Positions 1 through 5,791 of a DNA stretch of 12,195 nucleotides are shown one piece after another. Every line of letters starts with the position of its first letter. The stretch's first letter is position 1. The stretch lies in contig JBPCTY010000040.1 of assembly GCA_051011415.1 (NCBI GenBank), forward strand, positions 1 to 12,195. Direction: 5' to 3'. The position numbers and the translations under genes were made by a program. The stretch comes from SZUA-442 sp051011415 (GTDB lineage Bacteria; Actinomycetota; Acidimicrobiia; Spongiisociales; UBA5794). The notes below the pieces were generated by a model that was not told where the DNA came from, made no database searches, and saw nothing but the letters and a program-made list of their open reading frames with translations.

Positions 1-858
1 GCTGTCAGTGAGATCGATGCGCACCTCACCAATCCCGAGCTCGCGCATGCCGAGCAGATATGCCACGACATCGTCTGTTGAGGCAAAGACAGTGTTCTTC
101 CTGCCTTCCGGTGGCTCGAAGCCCGGCGGGGTGATCGAATAGAGGTCGACCGTCTTCACGATCGTGTCTGGGTCCCTGCCGATCTCGACACATGCAGCGG
201 CCAACATGTCCAGCTTCGGCTGGAGATGCTCCGCAAGCTGGTCGATGGTCATGTCGTACCCCCACCAGTTCCACGCATCGGCGTATTCGGCAACGAGACG
301 CATCATCTTCGGTCCACCAGCAGCAATGTTGATGAAGGGCCCATCGCTGTCGGTGCCACGGAGGACGAGCTCTGCATCGTCGACTTCATAGAAGCGGCCA
401 GAGAAGGTTGCGGTCCCGGTTCGAGAGAGGGTGTGGATGATCTCGATCGCCTCGGCGAATCGTGAGTATCGGTGGTCAGTCGGGAACCCGAAGCCCACGT
501 AGTCGCTGTCGGCCGTGTTGCCGGCGCCTATCCCGAGTACGTATCGGCCACCCGAGATCTCGTTGATCGTCTCAGCGATGCTGGCCGTCATGGCAGGTGA
601 CCGGTATGGGGAGTTGATCACGGACTGGCCGAAACGGATCGAGGTGGTCGCTTCGGCGAGCGCCGCCGAGATCGCCATGGACTCCCAGACCCCGTCCGTG
701 GTGTCCTCGCCGCGATACAGGAGCACATCCTCGTACACGAACATGTCGAAACCGATCTGTTCGGCGACCAGTGCCCGCTCCCTTACCGAAGCCCAGGACG
801 GCGCAGCAGTATCGCCGTCAGGTCTTCCGTGGAGTTCGTTGATGAGACCGATCCTCAT
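1..858 (-). CDS. LLM-class flavin-dependent oxidoreductase (luciferase-like), C-terminus cut by window edge
   Basis: Frame read directly from the complement; it stays open from the ATG at 858 to base 1, giving 286 codons with no stop. This is the bacterial luciferase-like TIM-barrel family, which uses FMN or F420 to oxidise small substrates; the substrate cannot be read here. Visible family marks are the N-terminal strand MRIGLINE, AEQIGFDMFVYED (residues 32-44), the GRYVLGIGAGN segment (104-114) followed by YVGFGFP, and the late INIAAGGPKMMRLVAEYADAWN stretch (about 176-197). Usual family length is roughly 300-350 residues, so only a short C-terminal piece is missing. No strong ribosome site precedes the ATG; a TAGGTT hexamer ends 6 bases upstream, so a leaderless start is possible. 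It lies 37 bases downstream of a small membrane gene on the same strand, so co-transcription is plausible. FMN versus F420 use is unresolved. Confidence 0.88.
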   Translation of the reverse strand, partial: MRIGLINELHGRPDGDTAAPSWASVRERALVAEQIGFDMFVYEDVLLYRGEDTTDGVWESMAISAALAEATTSIRFGQSVINSPYRSPAMTASIAETINEISGGRYVLGIGAGNTADSDYVGFGFPTDHRYSRFAEAIEIIHTLSRTGTATFSGRFYEVDDAELVLRGTDSDGPFINIAAGGPKMMRLVAEYADAWNWWGYDMTIDQLAEHLQPKLDMLAAACVEIGRDPDTIVKTVDLYSITPPGFEPPEGRKNTVFASTDDVVAYLLGMRELGIGEVRIDLTDS

Positions 859-895
859 CCAGCCAACCTACCAAACAGGAGACCTGCACGAAGCC

Positions 896-1141
896 TCAGT
901 TGAGGAGGCTGATGCCTCCCCAGAGGGCGATCAGGATGCCGACGCCGAAGAGCCAATAGGCGCGGCCAGGGCGGAACTCGCCCTCTTCGTCTTTCGGCTT
1001 GTGTCCGCGCTTGTTCTTGTAGATGGCATATCCGTTGCCGATGACCATGGCCAGCCCAAGCGCGAGCGCAACCTGCTTGATGAGAACGTCGAGGTTCAGC
1101 AGATCCTGAACATCCGTGTTGGTCTGGAGAAATGTGAGCAC
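896..1141 (-). CDS. Small two-helix membrane protein, function unknown
   Basis: An 81-residue product. I do not recognise a family. Two hydrophobic segments are visible, at about residues 20-42 (LIKQVALALGLAMVIGNGYAIY) and 60-80 (AYWLFGVGILIALWGGISLL). They are separated by a charged loop rich in Lys, Arg, Asp and Glu (KNKRGHKPKDEEGEFRPGR), which suggests a hairpin with a cytoplasmic loop. The start is GTG at 1141. The frame is open upstream to a stop at about 1204 but offers no ATG, and the ribosome site is weak. The charge and hydrophobicity pattern looks like real protein and not an antisense shadow. It follows the sigma-factor/membrane-protein pair on the same strand, behind a strong hairpin (1163-1201), and precedes the flavin oxidoreductase. 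The exact start is uncertain. Confidence 0.62.
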   Translation of the reverse strand: MLTFLQTNTDVQDLLNLDVLIKQVALALGLAMVIGNGYAIYKNKRGHKPKDEEGEFRPGRAYWLFGVGILIALWGGISLLN

Positions 1142-1162
1142 GCCCGGAAGGTACCGCTCGTG

Positions 1163-1201
1163 GGCTGGGAGAGACCCCGAAATGTAGGGGCTCTCCCAGC
1201 C
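1163..1201 (-). terminator. Strong stem-loop between genes, probable terminator
   Basis: The arm GCTGGGAGAG (1164-1173) is the exact reverse complement of 1191-1200. CCCC (1175-1178) pairs with GGGG (1187-1190), one A (1174) is bulged, and the loop is 8 bases. G1163 and C1201 extend the stem. On the minus strand it begins 14 bases after the stop at 1215. There is no T-run after it, which is common for terminators in GC-rich actinobacteria. It also sits just upstream of the 896-1141 start, so it could instead control that gene. Confidence 0.55.
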
Positions 1202-1214
1202 TCAGCTATCTGTC

Positions 1215-2015
1215 TCAGCTATTGAGCTCGGCGACATACTCGAGCGTGAGGGTGCGCCACACCTCGTTGGCATCAGCGGTCGTGATTGGGGTGCAGCATC
1301 CGTCGCTCAGGATCAAGGCAATGAGTTCGGGATGGTTCGCTTCTGCCCAGAAAATGAACGTCTCCCAGACGGCTGGCGAGAAGGCCGCGTGACTCCAGCG
1401 GTGCGTGAACTCAGTGATCTCTCCGTCAACGACCTCGAACTCGAATGCACCTAGCTCGTTGAACGGCCCAACGCCGAGGGCCCTCCCCCACGCATTGTTG
1501 TGTTCGTATGTACACGTAATCGACGCCGCCGTTTCGCTCACCGGGTTTTCGCTGCACTCCAGAACATCCCACTTCCATTCGAGGGCGCCTAACCACGCGA
1601 GCCGCGCTGCGTAGGCTTCCTCATCGATCTCTTCTTGGTCATAGATGAGCGCATCCTCGGCCAACAGGGCCAGAGCGGCATCTGCATCGCCATTGCTTCG
1701 GGCATCAATGAATGCGTCGACGGTGTCTTGGGGCGCGTACCCTGCAGTGTCCGATGTAGTCGTGTCCATCGCAATGAAGACGATCGCGCCGACGACGACG
1801 ATCGACGCAAACACTGCGGCGGACACGAGTAGTCCACGGTTCTTACTTCGGTTGCCATTGTCTTGTTGAGTGTGTTCCTTGGTGTCCAATGTGTCGTTCC
1901 TCTCAGTTGCGAGGAAGACAGTTGCACTCACCATCACCTCCGTGAGATTCTCTGGGTCCGGTACAGGGTTTGCGCGGTCGAGCGCCTCGACGGCTGTGTT
2001 GGCGGTGTAATTCAT
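1215..2015 (-). CDS. Membrane-anchored partner of the ECF sigma factor with NTF2-like outer domain
   Basis: A 266-residue protein. Residues 1-60 are cytoplasmic and polar, with the motif ANPVPDPENL at 15-24; one helix spans about 61-82; the rest is outside. Residues 96-205 (DTVDAFIDARSNGDADAALALLAEDALI onward) read like an NTF2/SnoaL-like cone domain, with Cys at 153, 168, 240 and 241. The frame is open far upstream, but that part overlaps the sigma gene out of frame. I chose ATG 2015 because GGAGGAGGA lies just before it and the ATG overlaps the sigma stop as ATGA. This overlap implies translational coupling and a joint role. By analogy with other ECF pairs it may hold the sigma factor at the membrane and sense an outside signal, but the zinc anti-sigma motif HxxxCxxC is absent. 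Function as an anti-sigma factor is inference. Confidence 0.72.
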   Translation of the reverse strand: MNYTANTAVEALDRANPVPDPENLTEVMVSATVFLATERNDTLDTKEHTQQDNGNRSKNRGLLVSAAVFASIVVVGAIVFIAMDTTTSDTAGYAPQDTVDAFIDARSNGDADAALALLAEDALIYDQEEIDEEAYAARLAWLGALEWKWDVLECSENPVSETAASITCTYEHNNAWGRALGVGPFNELGAFEFEVVDGEITEFTHRWSHAAFSPAVWETFIFWAEANHPELIALILSDGCCTPITTADANEVWRTLTLEYVAELNS

Positions 2016-2560
2016 GGTCTTCCTCCTCCCTCGAGAGACGTATGAGAGGGCATGGTTCGGTGGGCGACACTTGAGAGTTCTCGGGCGAGTCGATTCTTCG
2101 CACGGTGAATCCGCTGCTCTGCGGCACTTGTTGAGCACCCCACTACCAGCCCGATCTCTCTGGCCGACAGGTCTTCCCAGATGCTCAGCGTGAGGACCTC
2201 CTGGTCCGCAGGCCGCAATCTGTGCAGCGCCGCAATTGTCTCGCGATCCTGCTCCTGCTGGACGACGATGACATCGGGTGAGTCCACGATGTCCCGCAGT
2301 CCAGAGAGCTTTGCGCGAAGCGCTGCTCGTCTCCGAAGAGTGCGTCGACGATTCCCGATGGATCCGTACGCGACGCGGTAGAGCCAGGGCAGTGGCGACT
2401 CGGTGTCGAAAGAGTCCATGCGTTTCCACAGGACGCTGAAGACGTCGTTGGTGACCTCTTCAGCGTCGGCGCGGTTCACCCTGCGGACGCAATACGCAAG
2501 CACTGCCACGTAATGCGTCTCGTAGATCTGGGTGAACCGCGCTTCGGCTGTGGGATCCAT
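2012..2560 (-). CDS. ECF-type RNA polymerase sigma factor (sigma-70 family)
   Basis: A 182-residue protein, the typical length for extracytoplasmic-function sigma factors. Region 2 covers about residues 8-75: FTQIYETHYVAVLAYCVRRV, then DAEEVTNDVFSVLWKR, and the -10-binding stretch ending in WLYRVAYGSIGNRRRT. Region 4 covers about residues 108-165, with LRPADQEVLTLSIWEDLSAREIGLVVGCSTSAAEQRIHRAKNRL forming the helix-turn-helix that reads the -35 box. A short tail rich in Ser and Gly follows. The ATG at 2560 has GAGAGGG a few bases upstream. The stop overlaps the start of the next gene (membrane protein, 2015) by 4 bases. It directs polymerase to a small regulon, probably including its own operon. 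I could not identify a convincing promoter of ECF type in the 127 bases upstream. Confidence 0.9.
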   Translation of the reverse strand: MDPTAEARFTQIYETHYVAVLAYCVRRVNRADAEEVTNDVFSVLWKRMDSFDTESPLPWLYRVAYGSIGNRRRTLRRRAALRAKLSGLRDIVDSPDVIVVQQEQDRETIAALHRLRPADQEVLTLSIWEDLSAREIGLVVGCSTSAAEQRIHRAKNRLARELSSVAHRTMPSHTSLEGGGRP

Positions 2561-2665
2561 GAACCCTCTCAGTGTCTCCCTGCCCTATTCGGTCCGGCTC
2601 GTGCTCAATCCTGACACATCAATCTGTCCGTCGCGAACTGTTGGCTCGTGATCGGGGCGCGTCAC

Positions 2666-2680
2666 GGCAATACAATTGCC
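2666..2680 (-). terminator. Perfect short hairpin after the lipoprotein gene
   Basis: GGCAAT (2666-2671), loop ACA, and ATTGCC (2675-2680) form a perfect 6-base-pair stem. It begins 7 bases past the lipoprotein stop codon on the minus strand. No T-run follows. The position suggests a transcript end or RNA 3' stabiliser separating the lipoprotein from the sigma factor operon. Confidence 0.4.
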
Positions 2681-2687
2681 CTCGGAC

Positions 2688-3137
2688 CTACTGCTGGGTG
2701 ATGCAGATGGAATAGGCGGAGGTCGTCTCAGTGGCACCGGATCCCTCGACCCTGATGGTTCGGCCATCCTTGGTGGCGTCGAAGCTGGCGCCATCTGCGT
2801 GGCGATAGCCGGTGCGGAACAAGTTGGTGACGGTCCATCCCAGTGCAGCGAGATCTTCGGAGTGGCCAGTGGCCACGGTGTATGGAGTCTCGGTCGAGGT
2901 GTACTCGCGGCACGGAGATTGTGCGCTTCCAGACTCGGCCGCATATGTGGCGAAGGTCGGCGGTGGTATGCCTCGGAACGATTCGGTGTTGCCCTCGCTC
3001 GGTGGCGCAATGGTGGTCGACGTTGCTTCGGCTCCGCCTGGCGGCACCGTGGTCTCTGCGGGCACATCGTCCGAAAGGCTGCACGCCGATAGGCCAACGG
3101 CAAGCAGGGCGGCAAAGAGGGAGATTCGGCGTATCAC
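2688..3137 (-). CDS. Small secreted lipoprotein, function unknown
   Basis: A 149-residue product. Residues 1-19 are a lipoprotein signal peptide: MIRR, a hydrophobic core, and the lipobox LSAC with the lipidated Cys at 19. Residues 20-60 are a Thr/Pro/Ala-rich linker of the kind that tethers actinobacterial lipoproteins. The folded part (about 62-149) contains Cys76 and Cys145, which could form a disulfide, and an LAALGWTVTNLF segment followed by a strand-rich tail. I do not recognise its ligand or role. The start is GTG at 3137, chosen because the signal peptide begins directly there and AGGAA lies about 8 bases upstream. A 6-codon leader reading frame (3134-3154) ends in GTGA across this start. 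It is divergent from the membrane protein gene at 3233 and upstream of the sigma factor on the same strand. Confidence 0.8.
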   Translation of the reverse strand: MIRRISLFAALLAVGLSACSLSDDVPAETTVPPGGAEATSTTIAPPSEGNTESFRGIPPPTFATYAAESGSAQSPCREYTSTETPYTVATGHSEDLAALGWTVTNLFRTGYRHADGASFDATKDGRTIRVEGSGATETTSAYSICITQQ

Positions 3138-3151
3138 TGGGTTCCTATGGG

Positions 3152-3178
3152 CATTCTGCCGGTTCTATCGGCACGATG
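3152..3178 (-). promoter_or_regulatory. Upstream element of the lipoprotein gene, shared with 11539-11558
   Basis: On the minus strand this reads CATCGTGCCGATA, seven further bases, then CAGAATG. The same two blocks, joined without the 7-base insert, occur just upstream of the small membrane gene at 11537. It lies 14-41 bases before the GTG start of the lipoprotein, where a promoter is expected. The GCCGATA part resembles the -10 box of sigma-28-type promoters (family knowledge), but no clear matching -35 is visible at both copies. Regulatory function is inference. Confidence 0.35.
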
Positions 3179-3197
3179 TTGCCACCGAGTTAGCGGA

Positions 3198-3226
3198 TTG
3201 GCCGTATCTGATGGCACAGATACGCT
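3198..3226 (+). promoter_or_regulatory. Predicted promoter giving a leaderless mRNA for the 3233 gene
   Basis: The -35 is TTGGCC at 3198-3203 (4 of 6 to TTGACA), then a 17-base spacer, then the -10 TACGCT at 3221-3226, matching TAnnnT. Transcription would start about 7 bases on, at or beside the ATG at 3233. The lack of any ribosome site before that ATG agrees with leaderless translation, which is common in actinobacteria. Confidence 0.45.
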
Positions 3227-3232
3227 TCTCAG

Positions 3233-4150
3233 ATGGTCCCCTCTACAGATTCGATTCGTTTTGCGCGCACGCGAAGGATGTCGTTGCCGGTTGTCCTTTG
3301 GGCATTCGGGTTCGCTACATCACTGTTGCTTGTTGGCCTGTGGGGCCGAACCGTTGTGGTGGACACGGAGACTGTGCAAGAGACCGCTGAGACGGTGGTC
3401 GATGCCGAGCTCGTAACGGAGCGGGTGAACGACTGGCTGGCCGCGGGCCTTGAATCGGCAGTTGCAACCGACTCACAAACCGCCCAAGCAGTGGCCGAGG
3501 CCGTTGCGAGCCAACCCCAGTTCGAGGTGGCAATCGACACAATCGTTGCTGATGTTGTTGCAGGCTTGTTCGCCGATGCAGGCGAGGACCCCGTTGTGAA
3601 CATCGAGCAAGCTCTCGCACCCCTCGTGCCTGTGCTGACACGGGAACTCGCCGCTCAGGACGTTCCTGTTGAGACGCAACGTATCGAGGAGGCACTGGAC
3701 GCAGCAGCTGTCATCGAACTCGATACCGGCGATGCCCGAACTGTCGCCGCGGTTGTGCAGGACGCACGAGCTGTGCTCACCACTGTTGTGCTCCTCGCCG
3801 CGCTTGCGCTTGCGGTCCTTGGCTCGGTCGCGCTGGTGCTCGCAGAACGCCGGTACGCCATGGTCCGAACTCTCGCGGTCCGGGTCTTCCTCGCATCCAT
3901 CACGTATGCACTGTTGTTCAGAGTCGCCTCGTGGGCGTTGGACCCCAACCGAGGGCGATCCCCAATCCTTGGGGGAGGGTCGGTGGTGCTTGGATCAAAT
4001 GGCCACGTGTTCCTGATCGCTGCCGCGATCGCAACGCTGGTCGCGAGCTTCGGTGGCTTCGTTGCATGGCGGCGCACGATCGCCCGCCGGTCCGCAGAGA
4101 CTGTTGCGAGCCGGTTGGATGACGACACCCGAGAACTCCTGCCGCTGTAG
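3233..4150 (+). CDS. Four-helix membrane protein with large acidic outer domain, function unknown
   Basis: A 305-residue protein. Helices are at about residues 17-38, 180-203, 214-236 and 256-278. Between helix 1 and helix 2 lies a 140-residue extracytoplasmic domain that is acidic, Val/Ala-rich and probably helical (VVDTETVQETAETVVDAELVTERVND and onward). It ends in a short basic then acidic cytoplasmic tail. The layout, one helix, outer domain with repeated short Val/Asp-rich helices, then a membrane bundle, resembles a broad group of uncharacterised actinobacterial membrane proteins; I cannot name a function. ATG 3233 has no ribosome site but has a well-spaced promoter in front of it. An alternative start is ATG at residue 16. 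It is divergent from the lipoprotein gene and 89 bases ahead of the dehydrogenase operon, which has its own promoter. Confidence 0.75.
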   Translation: MVPSTDSIRFARTRRMSLPVVLWAFGFATSLLLVGLWGRTVVVDTETVQETAETVVDAELVTERVNDWLAAGLESAVATDSQTAQAVAEAVASQPQFEVAIDTIVADVVAGLFADAGEDPVVNIEQALAPLVPVLTRELAAQDVPVETQRIEEALDAAAVIELDTGDARTVAAVVQDARAVLTTVVLLAALALAVLGSVALVLAERRYAMVRTLAVRVFLASITYALLFRVASWALDPNRGRSPILGGGSVVLGSNGHVFLIAAAIATLVASFGGFVAWRRTIARRSAETVASRLDDDTRELLPL

Positions 4151-4175
4151 CAATCGCTGGGCTGCCAACTTCTCC

Positions 4176-4204
4176 TTGACAACTCTTCTTGTAACCTGCA
4201 GAAT
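4176..4204 (+). promoter_or_regulatory. Predicted promoter of the dehydrogenase-tetR operon
   Basis: A perfect -35 TTGACA at 4176-4181, a 17-base spacer, and a -10 CAGAAT at 4199-4204 (4 of 6 to TATAAT). The transcript would start near 4211, inside the inverted repeat at 4201-4220, about 30 bases before the dehydrogenase ATG. The overlap with the repeat explains how a repressor could block it. Confidence 0.6.
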
Positions 4205-4220
4205 GAACGAACATTCATTC
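4201..4220 (+). promoter_or_regulatory. Probable TetR-family operator
   Basis: GAATGAA (4201-4207), 6-base spacer CGAACA, TTCATTC (4214-4220): a perfect 7-base inverted repeat with 20 bases total. It covers the -10 end and the expected transcription start of the dehydrogenase-tetR operon. TetR-family dimers bind such sites, and the TGAAT/ATTCA half-sites resemble those of fatty-acid-type TetR regulators (from memory). The co-encoded TetR protein is the obvious ligand; this is inference. Confidence 0.68.
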
Positions 4221-4239
4221 AGTCTTGAGGAGTAGCGCA

Positions 4240-5178
4240 ATGTCTTGGACAACAAACGACATCCCCGATCAGACGGGTCGGGTAGCAGTGGTAACCGGTG
4301 CCAACAGCGGTCTCGGCAAGGAAACAGCAAAGGCACTGGCAGGAGCGGGCGCGCACGTGGTCATGGCTGCCCGTAGCCAGGAAAAGGCAAAGGCGGCGTA
4401 CGACGAGATCACCGCTGCGGTCCCGGACGCATCGCTCGAGATCGTGGAACTCGATCTCGGCTCCATCGACCAGACCAAGGAAGCTGCTGCATCCATCGCG
4501 GCTGCACATCCAAAGATCGACATCCTCGTGAATAACGCAGGTCTCATGGCAATGCCAGAGCGCCGGACCGCCGATGACCTTGAGATGCAGCTCGGGGTAA
4601 ACCACTTCGGCCACTGGGTGTTCACAGCAGGCCTTCTCGATTCGCTCGTCGCGGCAGACGCCGCCCGTGTCGTGACCGTGACGAGCACCGCACATCACGT
4701 CGGTCGCCCGATCGATCCGGACGATGTGAACATGGAAGACTCCTACGAACCATGGCGTGCGTACGGCCGGTCAAAGCTTGCGAACTACCACTTCGCCCTC
4801 GGTCTCCAGCAGGAGTTCACCTCACGCGGTCTTGCTGCGCAGAGCCTTGTCGCACATCCTGGGCTCTCCCACACGAACCTGCAGGTTCACACGCATGAGC
4901 AAGGCGGAGCCGGAAGCCAAGGGCCCTTCTGGAAATGGATGGCCGCAAACACCGGTATGACCGCTGAGCGCGGAGCCCTCTCCCAGCTGCGTGCGGCAAC
5001 CGATCCTTCGGCAAAGGGTGGCGAGATGTATGCGCCACGGTTCGTCAACGCTGGTTCGCCTGTGAGGCGACCCATCATGCGGAGGGACAACGACACAGCG
5101 ATCCCCGTATTGTGGAGCGTCAGCGAGCAAACAACTGGCGTGTCCCTCGATTTCGTACGGAGTGAAGAAGCAGCGTGA
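4240..5178 (+). CDS. Short-chain dehydrogenase/reductase (SDR family)
   Basis: A 312-residue NAD(P)-dependent oxidoreductase with a Rossmann fold. Cofactor and catalytic marks are all present: TGANSGLG at 19-26, AAR at 43-45 (Arg suggests NADPH), D72 of the adenine pocket, NNAG at 98-101, Asn121, Ser149, and Tyr175-x3-Lys179 in YGRSKLAN. Length and the HHxG-type region resemble retinol-dehydrogenase/WWOX-like SDRs that act on lipophilic alcohols or ketones; the true substrate is unknown. The start is ATG 4240 because TTGAGGAG lies 7 bases upstream; the TTG further up is part of that ribosome site. Its stop overlaps the tetR start as GTGA, so the two are translated together. Expression is probably repressed through the inverted repeat at 4201-4220 and released by a ligand related to the substrate. 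Confidence 0.9.
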   Translation: MSWTTNDIPDQTGRVAVVTGANSGLGKETAKALAGAGAHVVMAARSQEKAKAAYDEITAAVPDASLEIVELDLGSIDQTKEAAASIAAAHPKIDILVNNAGLMAMPERRTADDLEMQLGVNHFGHWVFTAGLLDSLVAADAARVVTVTSTAHHVGRPIDPDDVNMEDSYEPWRAYGRSKLANYHFALGLQQEFTSRGLAAQSLVAHPGLSHTNLQVHTHEQGGAGSQGPFWKWMAANTGMTAERGALSQLRAATDPSAKGGEMYAPRFVNAGSPVRRPIMRRDNDTAIPVLWSVSEQTTGVSLDFVRSEEAA

Positions 5179-5738
5179 CCGCGGACGTATCGATCGATAG
5201 ACCTGCTGCGATCCGGCTCGCCCTTCGCGACATGGTCGCTGAGCGTGGATTCCACGGCGCATCGATGGGTGTGATCGCAACAAGGGCGGGCGTCGCTGCT
5301 GGCACCGCCTATGTGCACTACGAGTCGAAGGAGGAACTGGTCTACGCGACCTTCCTCGAGGTGAAGGGCGATCTCGGCGCTGCCGTTCTCACTGGATACC
5401 CGGCAGATGCCACACCGTTTGACCGGTGGAACCATCTCCTGAGGGCATCATTTCGATATCTGGAGGAAGAGCCAGCCAGAGCACGATTCCTCTCGCAACT
5501 CGAGGAGTCCCCGTACTACGAGGAAGCACACGCACGGCACGTCGCTCGCGGCGATGCTCTGACCGAAGCCGCGGCTGCTTCCGACATCGTCGAGTTGCTC
5601 GTGGATCTGCCGGTAGAGGTCATCTACGCCATGTCGCTTGGTGTGGCAGTCCGGCTCGTGTCATCTGGTGTGAAACTGTCCGAGGATGAGCTCGACACAC
5701 TTGTCGAGTCGACTTGGCGTGCGCTGACTCGCGAATAG
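5175..5738 (+). CDS. TetR/AcrR-family transcriptional regulator
   Basis: A 187-residue protein, the usual TetR length. The N-terminal DNA-binding domain covers about residues 8-57: AIRLALRDMVAERGFHGAS, then MGVIATRAGVAAGTAYVHYESKEELV, the classic helix-turn-helix with the GTxYxHYxSKEEL signature. The C-terminal half (about 60-187) is helical and forms the ligand pocket and dimer face; it is too variable to name a ligand. The start is GTG 5175, overlapping the dehydrogenase stop by 4 bases (GTGA), which indicates translational coupling. It very likely binds the inverted repeat at 4201-4220 and represses both genes, with the inducer being a dehydrogenase substrate or product. The operon probably ends here, although no clear terminator is visible in the 53 bases that follow. 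Confidence 0.9.
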   Translation: MTADVSIDRPAAIRLALRDMVAERGFHGASMGVIATRAGVAAGTAYVHYESKEELVYATFLEVKGDLGAAVLTGYPADATPFDRWNHLLRASFRYLEEEPARARFLSQLEESPYYEEAHARHVARGDALTEAAAASDIVELLVDLPVEVIYAMSLGVAVRLVSSGVKLSEDELDTLVESTWRALTRE

Positions 5739-5791
5739 CCGACTGATCCGAGGCGCCCGACGTCGCCGAAGAGAGGGAGTACTCGAACCAG

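Noticed and set aside
515..1225. A 236-codon plus-strand frame
   Set aside because: Antisense to the flavin oxidoreductase and small membrane gene, both of which have better protein character.
2016..2429. N-terminal extension of the membrane-partner frame (138 residues)
   Set aside because: It overlaps the well-supported sigma factor out of frame. ATG 2015 has a strong ribosome site and an ATGA overlap, so the extension is not translated.
2561..2687. Promoter for the sigma factor operon in this gap
   Set aside because: Candidates TTGATG and TTGAGC were examined on the minus strand, but neither has a good -10 at 16-18 bases, and no clear GGAAC/CGTC ECF-type pair was found.
2812..3390. A 192-codon plus-strand frame across the divergent promoter region
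   Set aside because: It is antisense to the lipoprotein and overlaps the membrane protein start. The lipobox and signal peptide on the other strand are clear.
3960..3974. CCCCAA/TTGGGG hairpin
   Set aside because: It lies well inside the four-helix membrane protein gene, so it is unlikely to act as a terminator; the codons explain it.
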